Below are positions 27,375-35,794 of a stretch of 51,982 bases of DNA, piece by piece. Where the stretch lies: NCBI GenBank assembly GCA_002839435.1, contig PGYA01000031.1, positions 52,889-104,870 of the forward strand. The letters are read 5' to 3'. The stretch comes from Candidatus Riflebacteria bacterium HGW-Riflebacteria-2 (GTDB taxonomy: Bacteria; Muiribacteriota; Ozemobacteria; Ozemobacterales; Ozemobacteraceae). Position 1 is the stretch's first letter, and each line of letters opens with the position of its first letter. The position numbers were made by a program, and so were the translations under genes. Under the pieces are notes generated by a model. That model was not told where the DNA came from, did no database searches, and worked only from the letters and a program-made list of their open reading frames with translations.

Positions 27375-27761
27375 TGATAAGAGCGCAACAAAGCTGTACA
27401 AAGATTGCTCAAGCGGGATTTCAGAGCTTTGTGCTGCAATTTGTTACCAGATGCAAGGTTTTTTACATAATCTTGCCCGATACACGCTAAAATACTCAGA
27501 CAAAAGCACAGCAACCGCCTCAAACAAAAGACACAAGCCAGGCAAGAACGACAAATGCCGTGCACACGACTCTTTCTATTTTGACTTGCGAACCTTCGTT
27601 CGAACAGCTGAGGAATTCGCTTTGCTGCGTTACAAATTTTACGCAACCAAAGTTTGTAACAGTCTACCAGAACGTGCTATAAATCTGTATCACAATCAGG
27701 CAGGCGCGTCTAAGACAGAACTTGCCGGTCACAGCATAAGAGTGCATGGTTTGGGAGTAAT
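27375..27761. other. Long intergenic region before the amylase gene
   Basis: No convincing gene is seen in these 387 bp. A plus-strand frame of 133 codons crosses it but has no ribosome site, unusual composition and overlaps the amylase start, so I reject it. The only clear signals are the palindrome and promoter at 27629-27683. Confidence 0.6.
27629..27683 (+). promoter_or_regulatory. Amylase promoter with overlapping palindromic operator
   Basis: TTGTAA (27654-27659) and TATAAA (27678-27683) are separated by 18 bp. The inverted repeat GTTACAAA (27629-27636) / TTTGTAAC (27653-27660) covers the -35 box, a placement typical of a repressor or activator site. The amylase ATG is about 79 bp downstream of the -10 box. 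Confidence 0.5.
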
Positions 27762-29978
27762 ATGATGAAAAGAATCAGATTTTTTGTGGTTTTACTGATG
27801 CTGCTGACTGCGATTGCGGCCCATGCCGCCGGCGCCTGGCGACAGATAAACATCGCCGGTAACTTTAACAACTGGTCACCGACCGGCAAGGCTGGTGAAA
27901 TGAAGCTGCAGGAAGGTCTGTGGAAAGCCCGCATTTTTCTGCACGCCGGTCTGGTCGAATACAAGTTCACCGCAAACGGCGATTGGAAAGAAAACTGGGG
28001 CAACGACGAGATTTCGGCCACCCTCCCCCAGATGGGCAAAGCAATCAGCGAGGCTGGCAATATAAAGGCTTCGGTTGAGAGTTCGGGCTGGTATGAATTC
28101 ATATTTTCACCTGAAAAAGGTGAATTCAGCCTGTGCAAATTGCACGAACAGCCGCCGACACCGCCGGAACCACCGACTCCGCCAACGCCGCCGGCTACTC
28201 CCACCGGCATGGATTTCAGAGAAGAAACCATTTATTTCCTTATCACCACCAGATTCTACGACGGTGACCCCGACAACAATTTTTATTGCCGCGACCGCAT
28301 CAAAAAAGGCGACCCGCACTGGCGCGGCGATTTCAAGGGGCTGATCGCCAGACTCGACTACCTTAAAGACCTTGGTTTTACCGCACTCTGGATAACACCG
28401 CCGGTCGAAAACCGCAGTGGTCTGGATTACCATGGCTACCATGCCTACGACTGGACCCGCATCGACCCGCGTCTCGAATCTCCCGGCGCCACTTACAAAG
28501 ATCTGATCAGAGAGTGCCACAAGCGCGACATCAAAGTGATTCAGGATGTAGTTATCAACCACTCCTCCAATTACGGCATTCGCGGCAAGGTCTGGATCAA
28601 CCGCCTGCCGGTCAAGTATTTTCGCAAAGCTGGCGTGACCCCGGAATGGCCTTATACCGACAATCTCGGCAACTACCAGGAACCATTCCGCATGGATAAC
28701 GACAACCCGGTAGCGCCAGCATGGTTCAGAGCTCGCCTTAAAAGCGATCCCAAAGGGGCCGAACCTCTGCTCGACCCGGTCACCGGCAAGACGGTGCCGA
28801 CTACCGACATCAGCCCCGAGCGCTTTTTCGGCACCGATGTCAACAAGCTCGATCCTGAATGGTATCACCAGAACGGTTTCATGTCAGGTGGCGACTGGGA
28901 AAGCCCACTGTCGCTGCAGACCAAACACATGGCCGGCGACTGCCTCGATCTCGCTACCGGCCGCGAAAACGTCAGAGATTACCTTAATTCGGCCATCTGC
29001 AAGTATCTCGACATGGGCGTCGATGCGATTCGCCTCGACACGGTCAAGCATATCGAGCGCAGCGACCTGCTCAGCTACGTAAACACCTGGAAAAAGCACA
29101 AACCCGGCACATTCGTATTCGGTGAAAATCTGGTAAAAGGGCATGGCTGGGGCGATCTCGGTGGCGACAACGGCCCGTCAGAGATCAGGCCCTGGTGGTA
29201 TACCAGACTCGGCGATGACCCGCGCAATCCCAATTCGGGCGGTAATTCAGGCTTTTCCGTACTCGACTTTTCATTGTTCTCAACTTTCCGCGATAATCTC
29301 AGCCGTGGCGTATTCAACGGCATCGGCGGCGTGCTGGCCAATGACTGGATCTACGGCGACGCCACCAGCCTGGTGACCTTTCTGCAGAACCACGATGTCG
29401 GCCCTGACAACGATTTTAAATATCGCTTTCAAGGCGATGACTGGATGGCAGCCGTCGCATATAACATGCTGTGGACGATCAGAGGTATACCCTGCCTGTA
29501 TTACGGCGAAGAAATCGCCTTCATGCGCGGGGCGCCGCAGGATATCTGCGGGAACAGCGATACCATTGACTCGACCGGCAGAGCCTATTTCGGTGACCAT
29601 CTCGACACTGCCGGCATAAAAAAGACGAAGCAGCACGCGCTGTATCGGCACATCAAACGGCTCAATCAGATTCGCCGCGCCGTTCCGGCCCTGCAAAAGG
29701 CGCCGATGAGCAAGGTTGGCGAATGGGGTTCGGGCATGAGCTTTGTCAGAGACTACAACAATGGCCAGAGCTATGCCGTAGTCGGCCTGGCGACCGGTGG
29801 CGACCAGCAGATAAGCGTCACCGGCGTTCGCAACGGGCTTTATCGCGATGCGGTAACCGGTAACACCATAAATGTTACGACCGGCAACCTCAGCTTCACT
29901 GTCAAAGGCTGCTCAGCCGGCATTTACGTGCTCAACGGCCCCGGCAAAATTGGCGAAGACGGCGAATTTTTGCGCTGA
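27762..29978 (+). CDS. Secreted GH13 alpha-amylase with N-terminal glycogen-binding-like domain
   Basis: A 738-residue exported enzyme that hydrolyses alpha-1,4-glucans. A signal peptide (about 1-22) is followed by a CBM48/E-set-like domain (INIAGNFNNWSPTGKAGE onward, about 27-120), a Pro/Thr-rich linker (about 128-146) and the TIM-barrel. Catalytic residues are D426 in DAIRLDTVKH, E455 in FVFGENL and D545 in QNHDVGPDN, with the transition His in VVINHSS. A C-terminal beta domain ends near GIYVL. Either of two adjacent ATGs can start it; GGGAG lies just upstream. It is monocistronic, with its own promoter and terminator, and would supply maltodextrins, substrates of the trehalose genes 6 kb downstream. 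Confidence 0.93.
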   Translation: MMKRIRFFVVLLMLLTAIAAHAAGAWRQINIAGNFNNWSPTGKAGEMKLQEGLWKARIFLHAGLVEYKFTANGDWKENWGNDEISATLPQMGKAISEAGNIKASVESSGWYEFIFSPEKGEFSLCKLHEQPPTPPEPPTPPTPPATPTGMDFREETIYFLITTRFYDGDPDNNFYCRDRIKKGDPHWRGDFKGLIARLDYLKDLGFTALWITPPVENRSGLDYHGYHAYDWTRIDPRLESPGATYKDLIRECHKRDIKVIQDVVINHSSNYGIRGKVWINRLPVKYFRKAGVTPEWPYTDNLGNYQEPFRMDNDNPVAPAWFRARLKSDPKGAEPLLDPVTGKTVPTTDISPERFFGTDVNKLDPEWYHQNGFMSGGDWESPLSLQTKHMAGDCLDLATGRENVRDYLNSAICKYLDMGVDAIRLDTVKHIERSDLLSYVNTWKKHKPGTFVFGENLVKGHGWGDLGGDNGPSEIRPWWYTRLGDDPRNPNSGGNSGFSVLDFSLFSTFRDNLSRGVFNGIGGVLANDWIYGDATSLVTFLQNHDVGPDNDFKYRFQGDDWMAAVAYNMLWTIRGIPCLYYGEEIAFMRGAPQDICGNSDTIDSTGRAYFGDHLDTAGIKKTKQHALYRHIKRLNQIRRAVPALQKAPMSKVGEWGSGMSFVRDYNNGQSYAVVGLATGGDQQISVTGVRNGLYRDAVTGNTINVTTGNLSFTVKGCSAGIYVLNGPGKIGEDGEFLR

Positions 29979-29996
29979 CAGCAAGCTCAAACCAGC

Positions 29997-30035
29997 AACG
30001 GGCTGCCCCGAAACTTACGGGACAGCCCGTTTCCT
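29997..30035 (+). terminator. Intrinsic terminator after the amylase gene
   Basis: Stem AACGGGCTG / CAGCCCGTT with an additional inner CCCG/CGGG pairing, followed by a short T-rich stretch (TTTCCTTT). Confidence 0.7.
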
Positions 30036-30088
30036 TTAGCTTTCTGACAAATTTCAATCACAGCACCTGCAACCAAAAAACGACAGTT

Positions 30089-30544
30089 TCAGGGTCTGGC
30101 TTCGATCTCGAAACTGCCGCTGGCGGTCTGAGCAGGATCTGCTACCAGCACGCTGCTGTAGTCTATCTGCGCGCGGCCTTCTGGTGTGCGACTGAAACGA
30201 TAGGTGGTGACAACCCTGCCGTCTGAGTATTCATGAGTGTCCTGCCAGTCAAAGCGTATTCCGCGGCGCAGGCCAAACAAAATTTCCGGACGGTTGAAAA
30301 GAAGGTTAATGTAGGTATCAGTAATCTCAATGATCGCCGGCATATTCTGCCATTTGTTTTTATGCCAGTCGGCGTCTTTAAACAGGGTTGTTTCTTGCTG
30401 ATTCACTGTAGTTTCTCCCTTCGCAGGCAAATTCTCTTCAACCACGGCCAGGTCAGCGCCATCCCCCGACATCTCAACATCGGCATGCGCCGAAATAGCG
30501 AACAACAAAGCCAGAGAACACAAAACTATCAGGCGGATTTTCAT
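30089..30544 (-). CDS. Small secreted protein of unknown function
   Basis: A 151-residue protein with a clear signal peptide (MKIRLIVLCSLALLFAISAHA, cleavage near residue 21). The mature part is acidic at first and beta-rich toward the end (RGIRFDWQDTHEYSDGR, VVTTYRFSRTPEGRAQIDYS). GGAGG lies about 11 bases before the ATG, a rather long spacing. It is convergent with the amylase gene and divergent from the sirtuin gene. I do not recognise the family. Confidence 0.65.
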   Translation of the reverse strand: MKIRLIVLCSLALLFAISAHADVEMSGDGADLAVVEENLPAKGETTVNQQETTLFKDADWHKNKWQNMPAIIEITDTYINLLFNRPEILFGLRRGIRFDWQDTHEYSDGRVVTTYRFSRTPEGRAQIDYSSVLVADPAQTASGSFEIEARP

Positions 30545-30744
30545 CTTTTATTGCTCCTCCAATATGACACTACAATAATCTCGTATTATTCCAATAATAT
30601 ATGAGGATCATCTGATTTTTGCATACTTGATTACAAGAAATGCGTTTAAAATAAGGCTCTCGGCAAGGGAGCCATATTTAATGACTGCTTGATCATGTTC
30701 GTGCTACAGCGGCTTTGCGCTTAGGTTCGCTGATGCCACATGTA

Positions 30745-30774
30745 TTCGACCGAATAGTTGCAATATTGTATAAT
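30745..30774 (+). promoter_or_regulatory. Sigma70-type promoter for the sirtuin gene
   Basis: TTCGAC and a consensus TATAAT are separated by 18 bp; the start codon lies about 20 bp after the -10 box, so the mRNA leader is very short but includes the AGGAGA ribosome site. Confidence 0.6.
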
Positions 30775-30793
30775 ATCATAACAGGAGATTTTT

Positions 30794-31525
30794 ATGTACA
30801 GCAAAGCAGCAGAACTGATCAGATCGGCCAGACGCGTGTGCGCTTTTACCGGCGCCGGCATCTCGGTAGAGAGCGGTATTCCGCCATTTCGCGGACAGGG
30901 CGGCCTCTGGAACCAGTATGACCCCAAATTCATCGAGATTGGCTATTTTCATGAGCACAACAAGGAATCATGGGCGCTCATCAAAGAAATCTTCTATGAC
31001 TTCTTCGGGAAGGCAAGACCAAACGCTGCTCATCAGGCCATCGCCGCGCTTGAGGCGAAAAGCATGATTAAGACAGTGATAACTCAGAATATCGACAACC
31101 TGCACCAGGAAGCAGGCAGCAAAAATGTGCTGGAGTTTCATGGAACGGCCAGTCGCATGGTCTGCCTCGACTGCCGCCAGACTTTTACTGCCAACAGTAT
31201 CGACCTTACCCATTTACCGCCAGAATGTCCGAATTGCGTTGTGGGCAAATTAAAACCAGATTTTATCTTTTTTGGCGAAGGCATTCCAGAGCCGGCCTGC
31301 TCGCTTTCATTCAAAGAGGCCGAAATTTCAGATGTGTTCATCGTGGTCGGTACAACTGGTGAAGTGATGCCTGCCTGCATGATACCGGCGGCAGCTAGCC
31401 AGAACGGGGCGAGGATCATCGAAGTAAACACCAGCCCTTCCCGTTTTACTGAAAACATTACCGACATTTTTTTACAGGGACCGGCCACCTCAGTCATGAC
31501 AAAACTGCTCGCAAGCATCGGCTAA
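30794..31525 (+). CDS. cobB: Sir2-family NAD-dependent protein deacylase
   Basis: A 243-residue sirtuin that removes acyl groups from lysines using NAD. The NAD-binding motif GAGISVESGIPPFRG is at residues about 18-32, TQNIDNLHQEAGS follows with the catalytic His in EFHGT, and the zinc site is CLDC ... CPNC. The later motifs VVGTTGEVMPA and EVNTSPS complete the Rossmann fold. Length and motif order match bacterial CobB. AGGAGA lies 5 bases before the ATG. It is monocistronic, with a terminator right after it. Confidence 0.95.
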   Translation: MYSKAAELIRSARRVCAFTGAGISVESGIPPFRGQGGLWNQYDPKFIEIGYFHEHNKESWALIKEIFYDFFGKARPNAAHQAIAALEAKSMIKTVITQNIDNLHQEAGSKNVLEFHGTASRMVCLDCRQTFTANSIDLTHLPPECPNCVVGKLKPDFIFFGEGIPEPACSLSFKEAEISDVFIVVGTTGEVMPACMIPAAASQNGARIIEVNTSPSRFTENITDIFLQGPATSVMTKLLASIG

Positions 31526-31529
31526 ACAA

Positions 31530-31575
31530 AAAACCACCCTGCAGCGGCATCTAGCAAGCTGCAGGGCGGTTTTTT
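31530..31575 (+). terminator. Intrinsic terminator after the sirtuin gene
   Basis: A 15-bp stem with one mismatch (AAAACCACCCTGCAG / CTGCAGGGCGGTTTT) followed by a T-run. Confidence 0.85.
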
Positions 31576-31649
31576 CAATCTATACAAAAGCTCATTGTTC
31601 CGGTTCGATCCAAAGGCTGCAGCCTTCAGCCGGGTTGCTTTTATACAAA

Positions 31650-32030
31650 TCAGCTGTTGTGAACTTCGAGAAATTTGATGCGATCTTCAAGAGCGATTTC
31701 AACCTGGTAACCAAGATCTCTGTAGGTGCCCTTCAGGGTCTTATAGAGTTCTACAACGTTGCGGGCTTTGGCGATTTCTTCTTTGGTTTCGAGAGAGCCA
31801 ATTTCGCTGCTGATGGTTTTCCAGGCTTCATGCAGCATATCAGTATAGGTTTTGTAGCTCGGGTTGGTCCAGGGTTTGGGCATTCCGGGGTGCATCAGCA
31901 AATTGAGCATCTCGCCAGAATGGGCAGCTCTATCCATGGCTCTTGATAAATTGGTAGAATCGAAAGCAAAAGCCGGAACCAGCATGGCAACGAGCAAAGC
32001 AACGAGCAGAAACCTGGCAAACTTATTCAT
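31650..32030 (-). CDS. Small secreted helical protein
   Basis: A 126-residue product starting MNKFARFLLVALLVAMLVPA, a signal peptide cleaved near AFAFD. The mature part is about 100 residues, mostly helical, with MHPGMPKPWTNPSYKTY in the middle and a final amphipathic helix. The ATG at 32030 has AGGAGA 6 bases upstream; the same frame is open to 32222, but that part lacks any ribosome site. Unknown family. It is convergent with the sirtuin gene and divergent from the GNAT gene. Confidence 0.7.
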   Translation of the reverse strand: MNKFARFLLVALLVAMLVPAFAFDSTNLSRAMDRAAHSGEMLNLLMHPGMPKPWTNPSYKTYTDMLHEAWKTISSEIGSLETKEEIAKARNVVELYKTLKGTYRDLGYQVEIALEDRIKFLEVHNS

Positions 32031-32185
32031 TTGTCTTCTCCTGATAATTTTTGATAACGTGCACCAGCCTCTCGCAAATCTCATGCCAACGCTAGAAACA
32101 TTTCCAGAAAAGCATTTGCTTGTCTCAATCAGCACGGTTTGTTGAAAAGCTGGCAGTACATTACACAAAAATTCGGCAGACAAAA

Positions 32186-32223
32186 TTTGACATGTGAGCT
32201 TTAAAGAGTTAAAACATGTCAAA
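32186..32223 (+). promoter_or_regulatory. Inverted repeat over the GNAT promoter
   Basis: TTTGACATGT (32186-32195) and ACATGTCAAA (32214-32223) form a perfect 10-bp inverted repeat with an 18-bp spacer. TTGACA inside the left arm and TAAAAC at 32210-32215 could be the -35 and -10 boxes with 17-bp spacing, so a protein bound here would cover the promoter. Confidence 0.5.
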
Positions 32224-32249
32224 ATAAAATTTATATGAGAGGTTGTGTC

Positions 32250-32747
32250 ATGATAGAAATCGTTAGAGTTGTCACTGTATCCCAGATAGAATCAGTCTCT
32301 GCTCTCGCTGCTGAAATATGGCGTGAGCACTACACCCCGATAATTGGTGCCGCGCAAGTTGATTACATGCTCGAAAAGTTTCAGAGTGTCGAGGCTGTAA
32401 AAAATCAGATCGACAGAAACGAGCTGATATATTATCTCCTCTACACAGATCAGCAGCCGGCAGGCTATTTCGCTGTTCAGATAAAGTCAGACGAAGTCTT
32501 TCTCAGCAAACTTTATGTTGCCAGCCACAAACGCAAACTCGGCCTGGCAAAGAATGCCATCGACTTCATAAAAATAATAGCAGAAAATAACTGCCTCAAG
32601 AGAATTTCATTGACCATCAATAAGAACAACAACGAAGCGCTTGCTGCCTACGAGCGGCTTGGTTTCAAAAATGAAAAAGCCATTGTAACCGATATTGGCA
32701 ATGGCTTTTATATGGACGATTTTGTATTAATTCTTGACGTAAACTGA
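32250..32747 (+). CDS. GNAT-family N-acetyltransferase
   Basis: A 165-residue acetyl-CoA-dependent acyltransferase. The central strand and P-loop-like region read VFLSKLYVASHKRKLGLAKNAIDFI, and the C-terminal motif NNNEALAAYERLGFKNE is the usual GNAT motif B. The N-terminal WREHYTPIIGAAQVDYML is seen in the family that contains YjbC-like and other small-molecule acetyltransferases. The substrate is unknown. I place the start at ATG 32250 because AGAGG lies 7 bases upstream; ATG 32235 has none. Confidence 0.88.
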   Translation: MIEIVRVVTVSQIESVSALAAEIWREHYTPIIGAAQVDYMLEKFQSVEAVKNQIDRNELIYYLLYTDQQPAGYFAVQIKSDEVFLSKLYVASHKRKLGLAKNAIDFIKIIAENNCLKRISLTINKNNNEALAAYERLGFKNEKAIVTDIGNGFYMDDFVLILDVN

Positions 32748-32764
32748 TTAAAGAAGCCAAAAGC

Positions 32765-33412
32765 CTAGAATTTTCCGTATTTATTCGGTAGTGAGATTGT
32801 GCGAATCTGACTGAATGGAATAAGTATGGTCTGACCGGTCAGATCAATCTTAACCAGCGGATTTGGGCCCGATTTGTCGGCATACATGATCACACAGATG
32901 TATTCTGCCGAATCAGTGGTGATCTTGACCTTATGGCGTCCGATGATCAGGTCGTTGATGGTCTGTTCGGATGATTTGAGATCGATATTGGAATTGACCG
33001 CCCTGAACTTGCGGGTAATCTCGCGTATAATTGCCTTGAGCAGTTTTATGCCAAGCAACGGGCTCTGGTTTTGAATCACGTCAAAATGGCTGTATTCAAA
33101 CATTGCGACGGTTGTTGCATCGAGAGCGTTGGCGCTGGCCGAGCGATACTGCTGATCAACAAAGGCTATTTCACCAAAAACGTCGTTCTTTTCAAGAATG
33201 GTGATAAAGTTTGACGTACCGACAATCGCCCGATAGATTGTCACCCGGCCGCTGAGAATAAAATATACGGCCGTAGTTGGCGACTGCTCGCTGAATATTG
33301 GTTGCCCTTCGGCAAAACTCGATTCTTCCATGAATGTGGCGAGAAGATCAATCTCATCACCAGTGAACTCATTAAATAATGGATTCTCACGCATTTTTTC
33401 TGAAATACTCAT
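32765..33412 (-). CDS. Cyclic nucleotide-binding domain protein without HTH
   Basis: A 215-residue protein whose first 120 residues are a cNMP-binding beta-roll: FILSGRVTIYRA and the phosphate-binding cassette region ILEKNDVFGEIAFVDQQYRSASANA, then a C-helix. The remaining part (about 145-215) is beta-rich and ends in LIPFSQIRTISLP; I see no helix-turn-helix, so this is not a classical CRP/FNR activator. It could regulate a partner protein directly. The start at 33412 is supported by GGGGGAG five bases upstream. Confidence 0.82.
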   Translation of the reverse strand: MSISEKMRENPLFNEFTGDEIDLLATFMEESSFAEGQPIFSEQSPTTAVYFILSGRVTIYRAIVGTSNFITILEKNDVFGEIAFVDQQYRSASANALDATTVAMFEYSHFDVIQNQSPLLGIKLLKAIIREITRKFRAVNSNIDLKSSEQTINDLIIGRHKVKITTDSAEYICVIMYADKSGPNPLVKIDLTGQTILIPFSQIRTISLPNKYGKF

Positions 33413-33684
33413 GCGGACTCCCCCCTCTGAATGTGATTTATAGGACGAGAGAACGACAGATCCGAACCATTTTGAAATGTTATCCCAAACATCCACCGCT
33501 TGCAATAAAAAGCACAGGAATTTCTGGCAGGAAATTTTCCGGCCTCAAGAGGGAATATTTCCCGCTCATAACATGAGGCTTGTGTAAAATCGCCATTGGC
33601 AGGGCTTTTGGCGATGGCACCAATCTTGCTTTAAGTAATACCGTGCATTGTTGAAATCTATACGAGACAGGACGGGAGCTAAAA

Positions 33685-34119
33685 ATGAGAACAACCAACT
33701 ACATTGAGGGTCTGCTGCTTTTCGCCGCCTTAGTATTGTTTCTGCTGCCTGTCCAGGAACTCAACAGTGCACGCGACGTGCCGCTTTCGGTTATTGTCGC
33801 CATAGGCTCTTACGGGCTTCTACTCATAGCCAGAAGGCCTCGTCATGGGATCAGCGAACCCATTACTACCCGCTCACGCCGAACGGCCTGGTATCTTGCC
33901 ATGACCGGTGTCGTTCTCGGAGTGATAATGCATTACGTCTCCAGCACTGATTCAAGCGGCTTCTTTGCCAGCAATGCAATTTACGTCGCCTGTCTGTATT
34001 ACGGTCTGGCGCTGAGTATGCTGGTTTTCTCATTCATCAATCGCCAGAATCCCGAAAAACGCAACGAACACAACTACCTGCCAAAACACCGCTTCAACAC
34101 GCTTGAACTGAGCATCTGA
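33685..34119 (+). CDS. Small polytopic membrane protein
   Basis: A 144-residue protein with about four membrane helices (YIEGLLLFAALVLFLLPV; LSVIVAIGSYGLLLIA; AWYLAMTGVVLGVIM; AIYVACLYYGLALSMLVFS) and basic loops. GGGAG lies 9 bases before the ATG. No motif suggests a function. It is monocistronic and is terminated by signals overlapping the 3' end of the convergent pseudouridine synthase gene. Confidence 0.65.
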   Translation: MRTTNYIEGLLLFAALVLFLLPVQELNSARDVPLSVIVAIGSYGLLLIARRPRHGISEPITTRSRRTAWYLAMTGVVLGVIMHYVSSTDSSGFFASNAIYVACLYYGLALSMLVFSFINRQNPEKRNEHNYLPKHRFNTLELSI

Positions 34120-34165
34120 ACTGATTTCAAGGCGAAGAAAGCCTCGCCTTTAAGACAAAATCTTG

Positions 34166-35146
34166 TCAAATACAGCGATTCACCACCTGGACGGCCTGCT
34201 CCCGCCAGGTGGTGAATTTTTTCAGGCGGGATTGCCAGCTTTCAGAAAAACAGTCTGAAAAGAATACCCGCTGCCCTTCTTCGGGAAGCTGCAAAGCCAG
34301 TGCCCAGGCGTGCAAAAGATGATGCGGCGCACCGATTTCTTCGAGATCCGCCTTTGTCATTTCATCATTGCAGCGCTTTAAAAAGCAGTGCCCATCATGT
34401 GAATAGAGCTTGTCGCCGACAACCGGGTGCCCAAGATGAGCAAGATGTGCTCTGATCTGGTGTTTTCGCCCGGTTTCGAGCCGCGCCAACAAAAGACTGC
34501 AGTCTTCGCCGACCGCAATACGGTCAAAATGGGTACGGGCCGGGTTGCCATCCGGAGCCACTATCATCTGGTAATACACCGGCGGGCAGGCAGCTTCGCG
34601 CAACGGAGCGTCAACTGTCAGCGATTCATGCTCGAATATTCCATTTACCAGGGCAAGATAGAACTTGGCGGTAATGATACGGCCTGGCTCACGACGCAGC
34701 GCTCGTGATACAAAGGGCTTTTTCAGATATATCATCAAACCACTGGTTTCCCGGTCGAGACGGTGCATTGGATTTATCTCGGGTAGCTTTTCATCACGCC
34801 GCAGAAGAGATGTCATGGTCTGATAAAAAAAACGGCGATTGCTGTGCACAGGCAGATCGGCTGGTTTGCTTACCAGAATGAGGTTATCGTTCTCCCATAT
34901 CTTCTGGTAATTGATATCGAGGTCGGGCTCGGTAAAATCGTCAATGGCGAACTGGACAATGTCGCCGGTCACCAGCACGCGCTCAGGCTCGCTGATCTGA
35001 CCACTTACGCGCACCTGCCCGGCAGCAATCTTTTCCAGCCAGAAGTTGCGATCGTGGTAGGTAAAACGACGTACCAGCGAATCAATCAGCGATTCGCCGG
35101 CATATCTCTCAAGAACTTCAGAATTGAGCTCGAGCCGGTATTTCAT
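34166..35146 (-). CDS. RluA-family pseudouridine synthase
   Basis: A 326-residue RNA-modifying enzyme. Residues about 15-70 look like an S4 RNA-binding domain (GQVRVSGQISEPERVLVTGD). The catalytic motif is HRLDRETSGLMIYLK with Asp as the nucleophile, followed by LVNGIF and the family end motif RKHQIRAHLAHLGHPVVGD. It converts uridine to pseudouridine in rRNA or tRNA; the target site cannot be told. I start at ATG 35146; it has no ribosome site, and a TATAAT box ends only about 10 bp upstream, so the mRNA may be leaderless. Confidence 0.9.
   Translation of the reverse strand: MKYRLELNSEVLERYAGESLIDSLVRRFTYHDRNFWLEKIAAGQVRVSGQISEPERVLVTGDIVQFAIDDFTEPDLDINYQKIWENDNLILVSKPADLPVHSNRRFFYQTMTSLLRRDEKLPEINPMHRLDRETSGLMIYLKKPFVSRALRREPGRIITAKFYLALVNGIFEHESLTVDAPLREAACPPVYYQMIVAPDGNPARTHFDRIAVGEDCSLLLARLETGRKHQIRAHLAHLGHPVVGDKLYSHDGHCFLKRCNDEMTKADLEEIGAPHHLLHAWALALQLPEEGQRVFFSDCFSESWQSRLKKFTTWREQAVQVVNRCI
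34179..34222 (+). terminator. Terminator embedded in the 3' end of the pseudouridine synthase gene
   Basis: A perfect 12-bp stem (TTCACCACCTGG / CCAGGTGGTGAA) and six T residues act on plus-strand transcripts from the small membrane protein gene. The sequence doubles as the C-terminal codons of the minus-strand gene. A weaker hairpin (AAGGCGA ... TCGCCTT) lies just before it at 34129-34150. Confidence 0.7.
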
Positions 35147-35155
35147 GCTTTGCGA

Positions 35156-35190
35156 ATTATACCAGATCATTTGCCATGCTGTGCTATAAT
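35156..35190. promoter_or_regulatory. Divergent extended -10 promoters
   Basis: On the minus strand TGGTATAAT has its -10 at 35161-35156 (pseudouridine synthase). On the plus strand TGCTATAAT has its -10 at 35185-35190 (EVE gene). Both carry the TGn extension and neither has a good -35 box. They lie within 35 bp of each other. Confidence 0.6.
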
Positions 35191-35210
35191 ATCGCAAATG
35201 GAGGTAAACC

Positions 35211-35675
35211 ATGGCATACTGGCTTATGAAATGCGAGCCCACAGCTTATTCTATAGATGACCTGCAAAAAGACATGACCACAAGCTGGGAAGGTGTGCGT
35301 AATTACCAGGCCCGCAATTTCATGCGTGACACCATGAATGTTGGCGATCTGGCGCTGTTTTACCACTCCAACGCCGAACCATCCGGCGCGGTCGGGGTTA
35401 TGAAGATCTCGCGAAAAGCTTATCCTGACCATTTTGCCTTCAAGCCTGACCACAAGTATTACGACGCCCGCAGCACACCAGAGAAACCCCTGTGGTTTAT
35501 GGTCGATGTCTCATTTGTGGCCAGATTCGCCAGGATTTTGTCATTACAGCAGATCAAGAATGAGCCTCGCCTCAAAGGCATAATGGTAGCGCAAAAAGGC
35601 TCACGCCTCTCAGTGCAGCCGTTATCAGAAGAGCATTTCAAAATCATCTGCGAGCTGGCTGGCTGCAAGCTTTGA
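35211..35675 (+). CDS. EVE-domain protein
   Basis: A 154-residue single-domain protein of the EVE/PUA-like fold, which binds modified bases in RNA or DNA. Hallmarks are MAYWLMKCEPTAYSIDDLQ, TSWEGVRNYQARNFMRDTM, GDLALFYHSN and GVMKISRKAYPD. It is full length for the family. GGAGG lies 6 bases before the ATG. It is transcribed divergently from a pseudouridine synthase, a suggestive pairing of a modifier with a potential reader of modified bases, though EVE proteins are also tied to DNA-modification defence elsewhere. Confidence 0.93.
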   Translation: MAYWLMKCEPTAYSIDDLQKDMTTSWEGVRNYQARNFMRDTMNVGDLALFYHSNAEPSGAVGVMKISRKAYPDHFAFKPDHKYYDARSTPEKPLWFMVDVSFVARFARILSLQQIKNEPRLKGIMVAQKGSRLSVQPLSEEHFKIICELAGCKL

Positions 35676-35794
35676 CTGATTCATAAACGAAGCAAACGAT
35701 TATCGGATGGACCATTTTTTCTTGAACTGAAGATAGATAAAATGAGAAAATAGAACTGTTGATTTGAGACTGATTTTTTGTCAGGAGGCTGCTC

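Noticed and set aside
27364..27765. A 133-codon plus-strand frame before the amylase gene
   Set aside because: It starts inside the terminator stem region, has no ribosome site, overlaps the amylase start and has no recognisable sequence.
30654..30673. Hairpin GGCTCTC/GGGAGCC between the secreted protein and sirtuin genes
   Set aside because: It is a short stem without a T-run on the plus strand; on the minus strand nothing is transcribed into it, so no role can be assigned.
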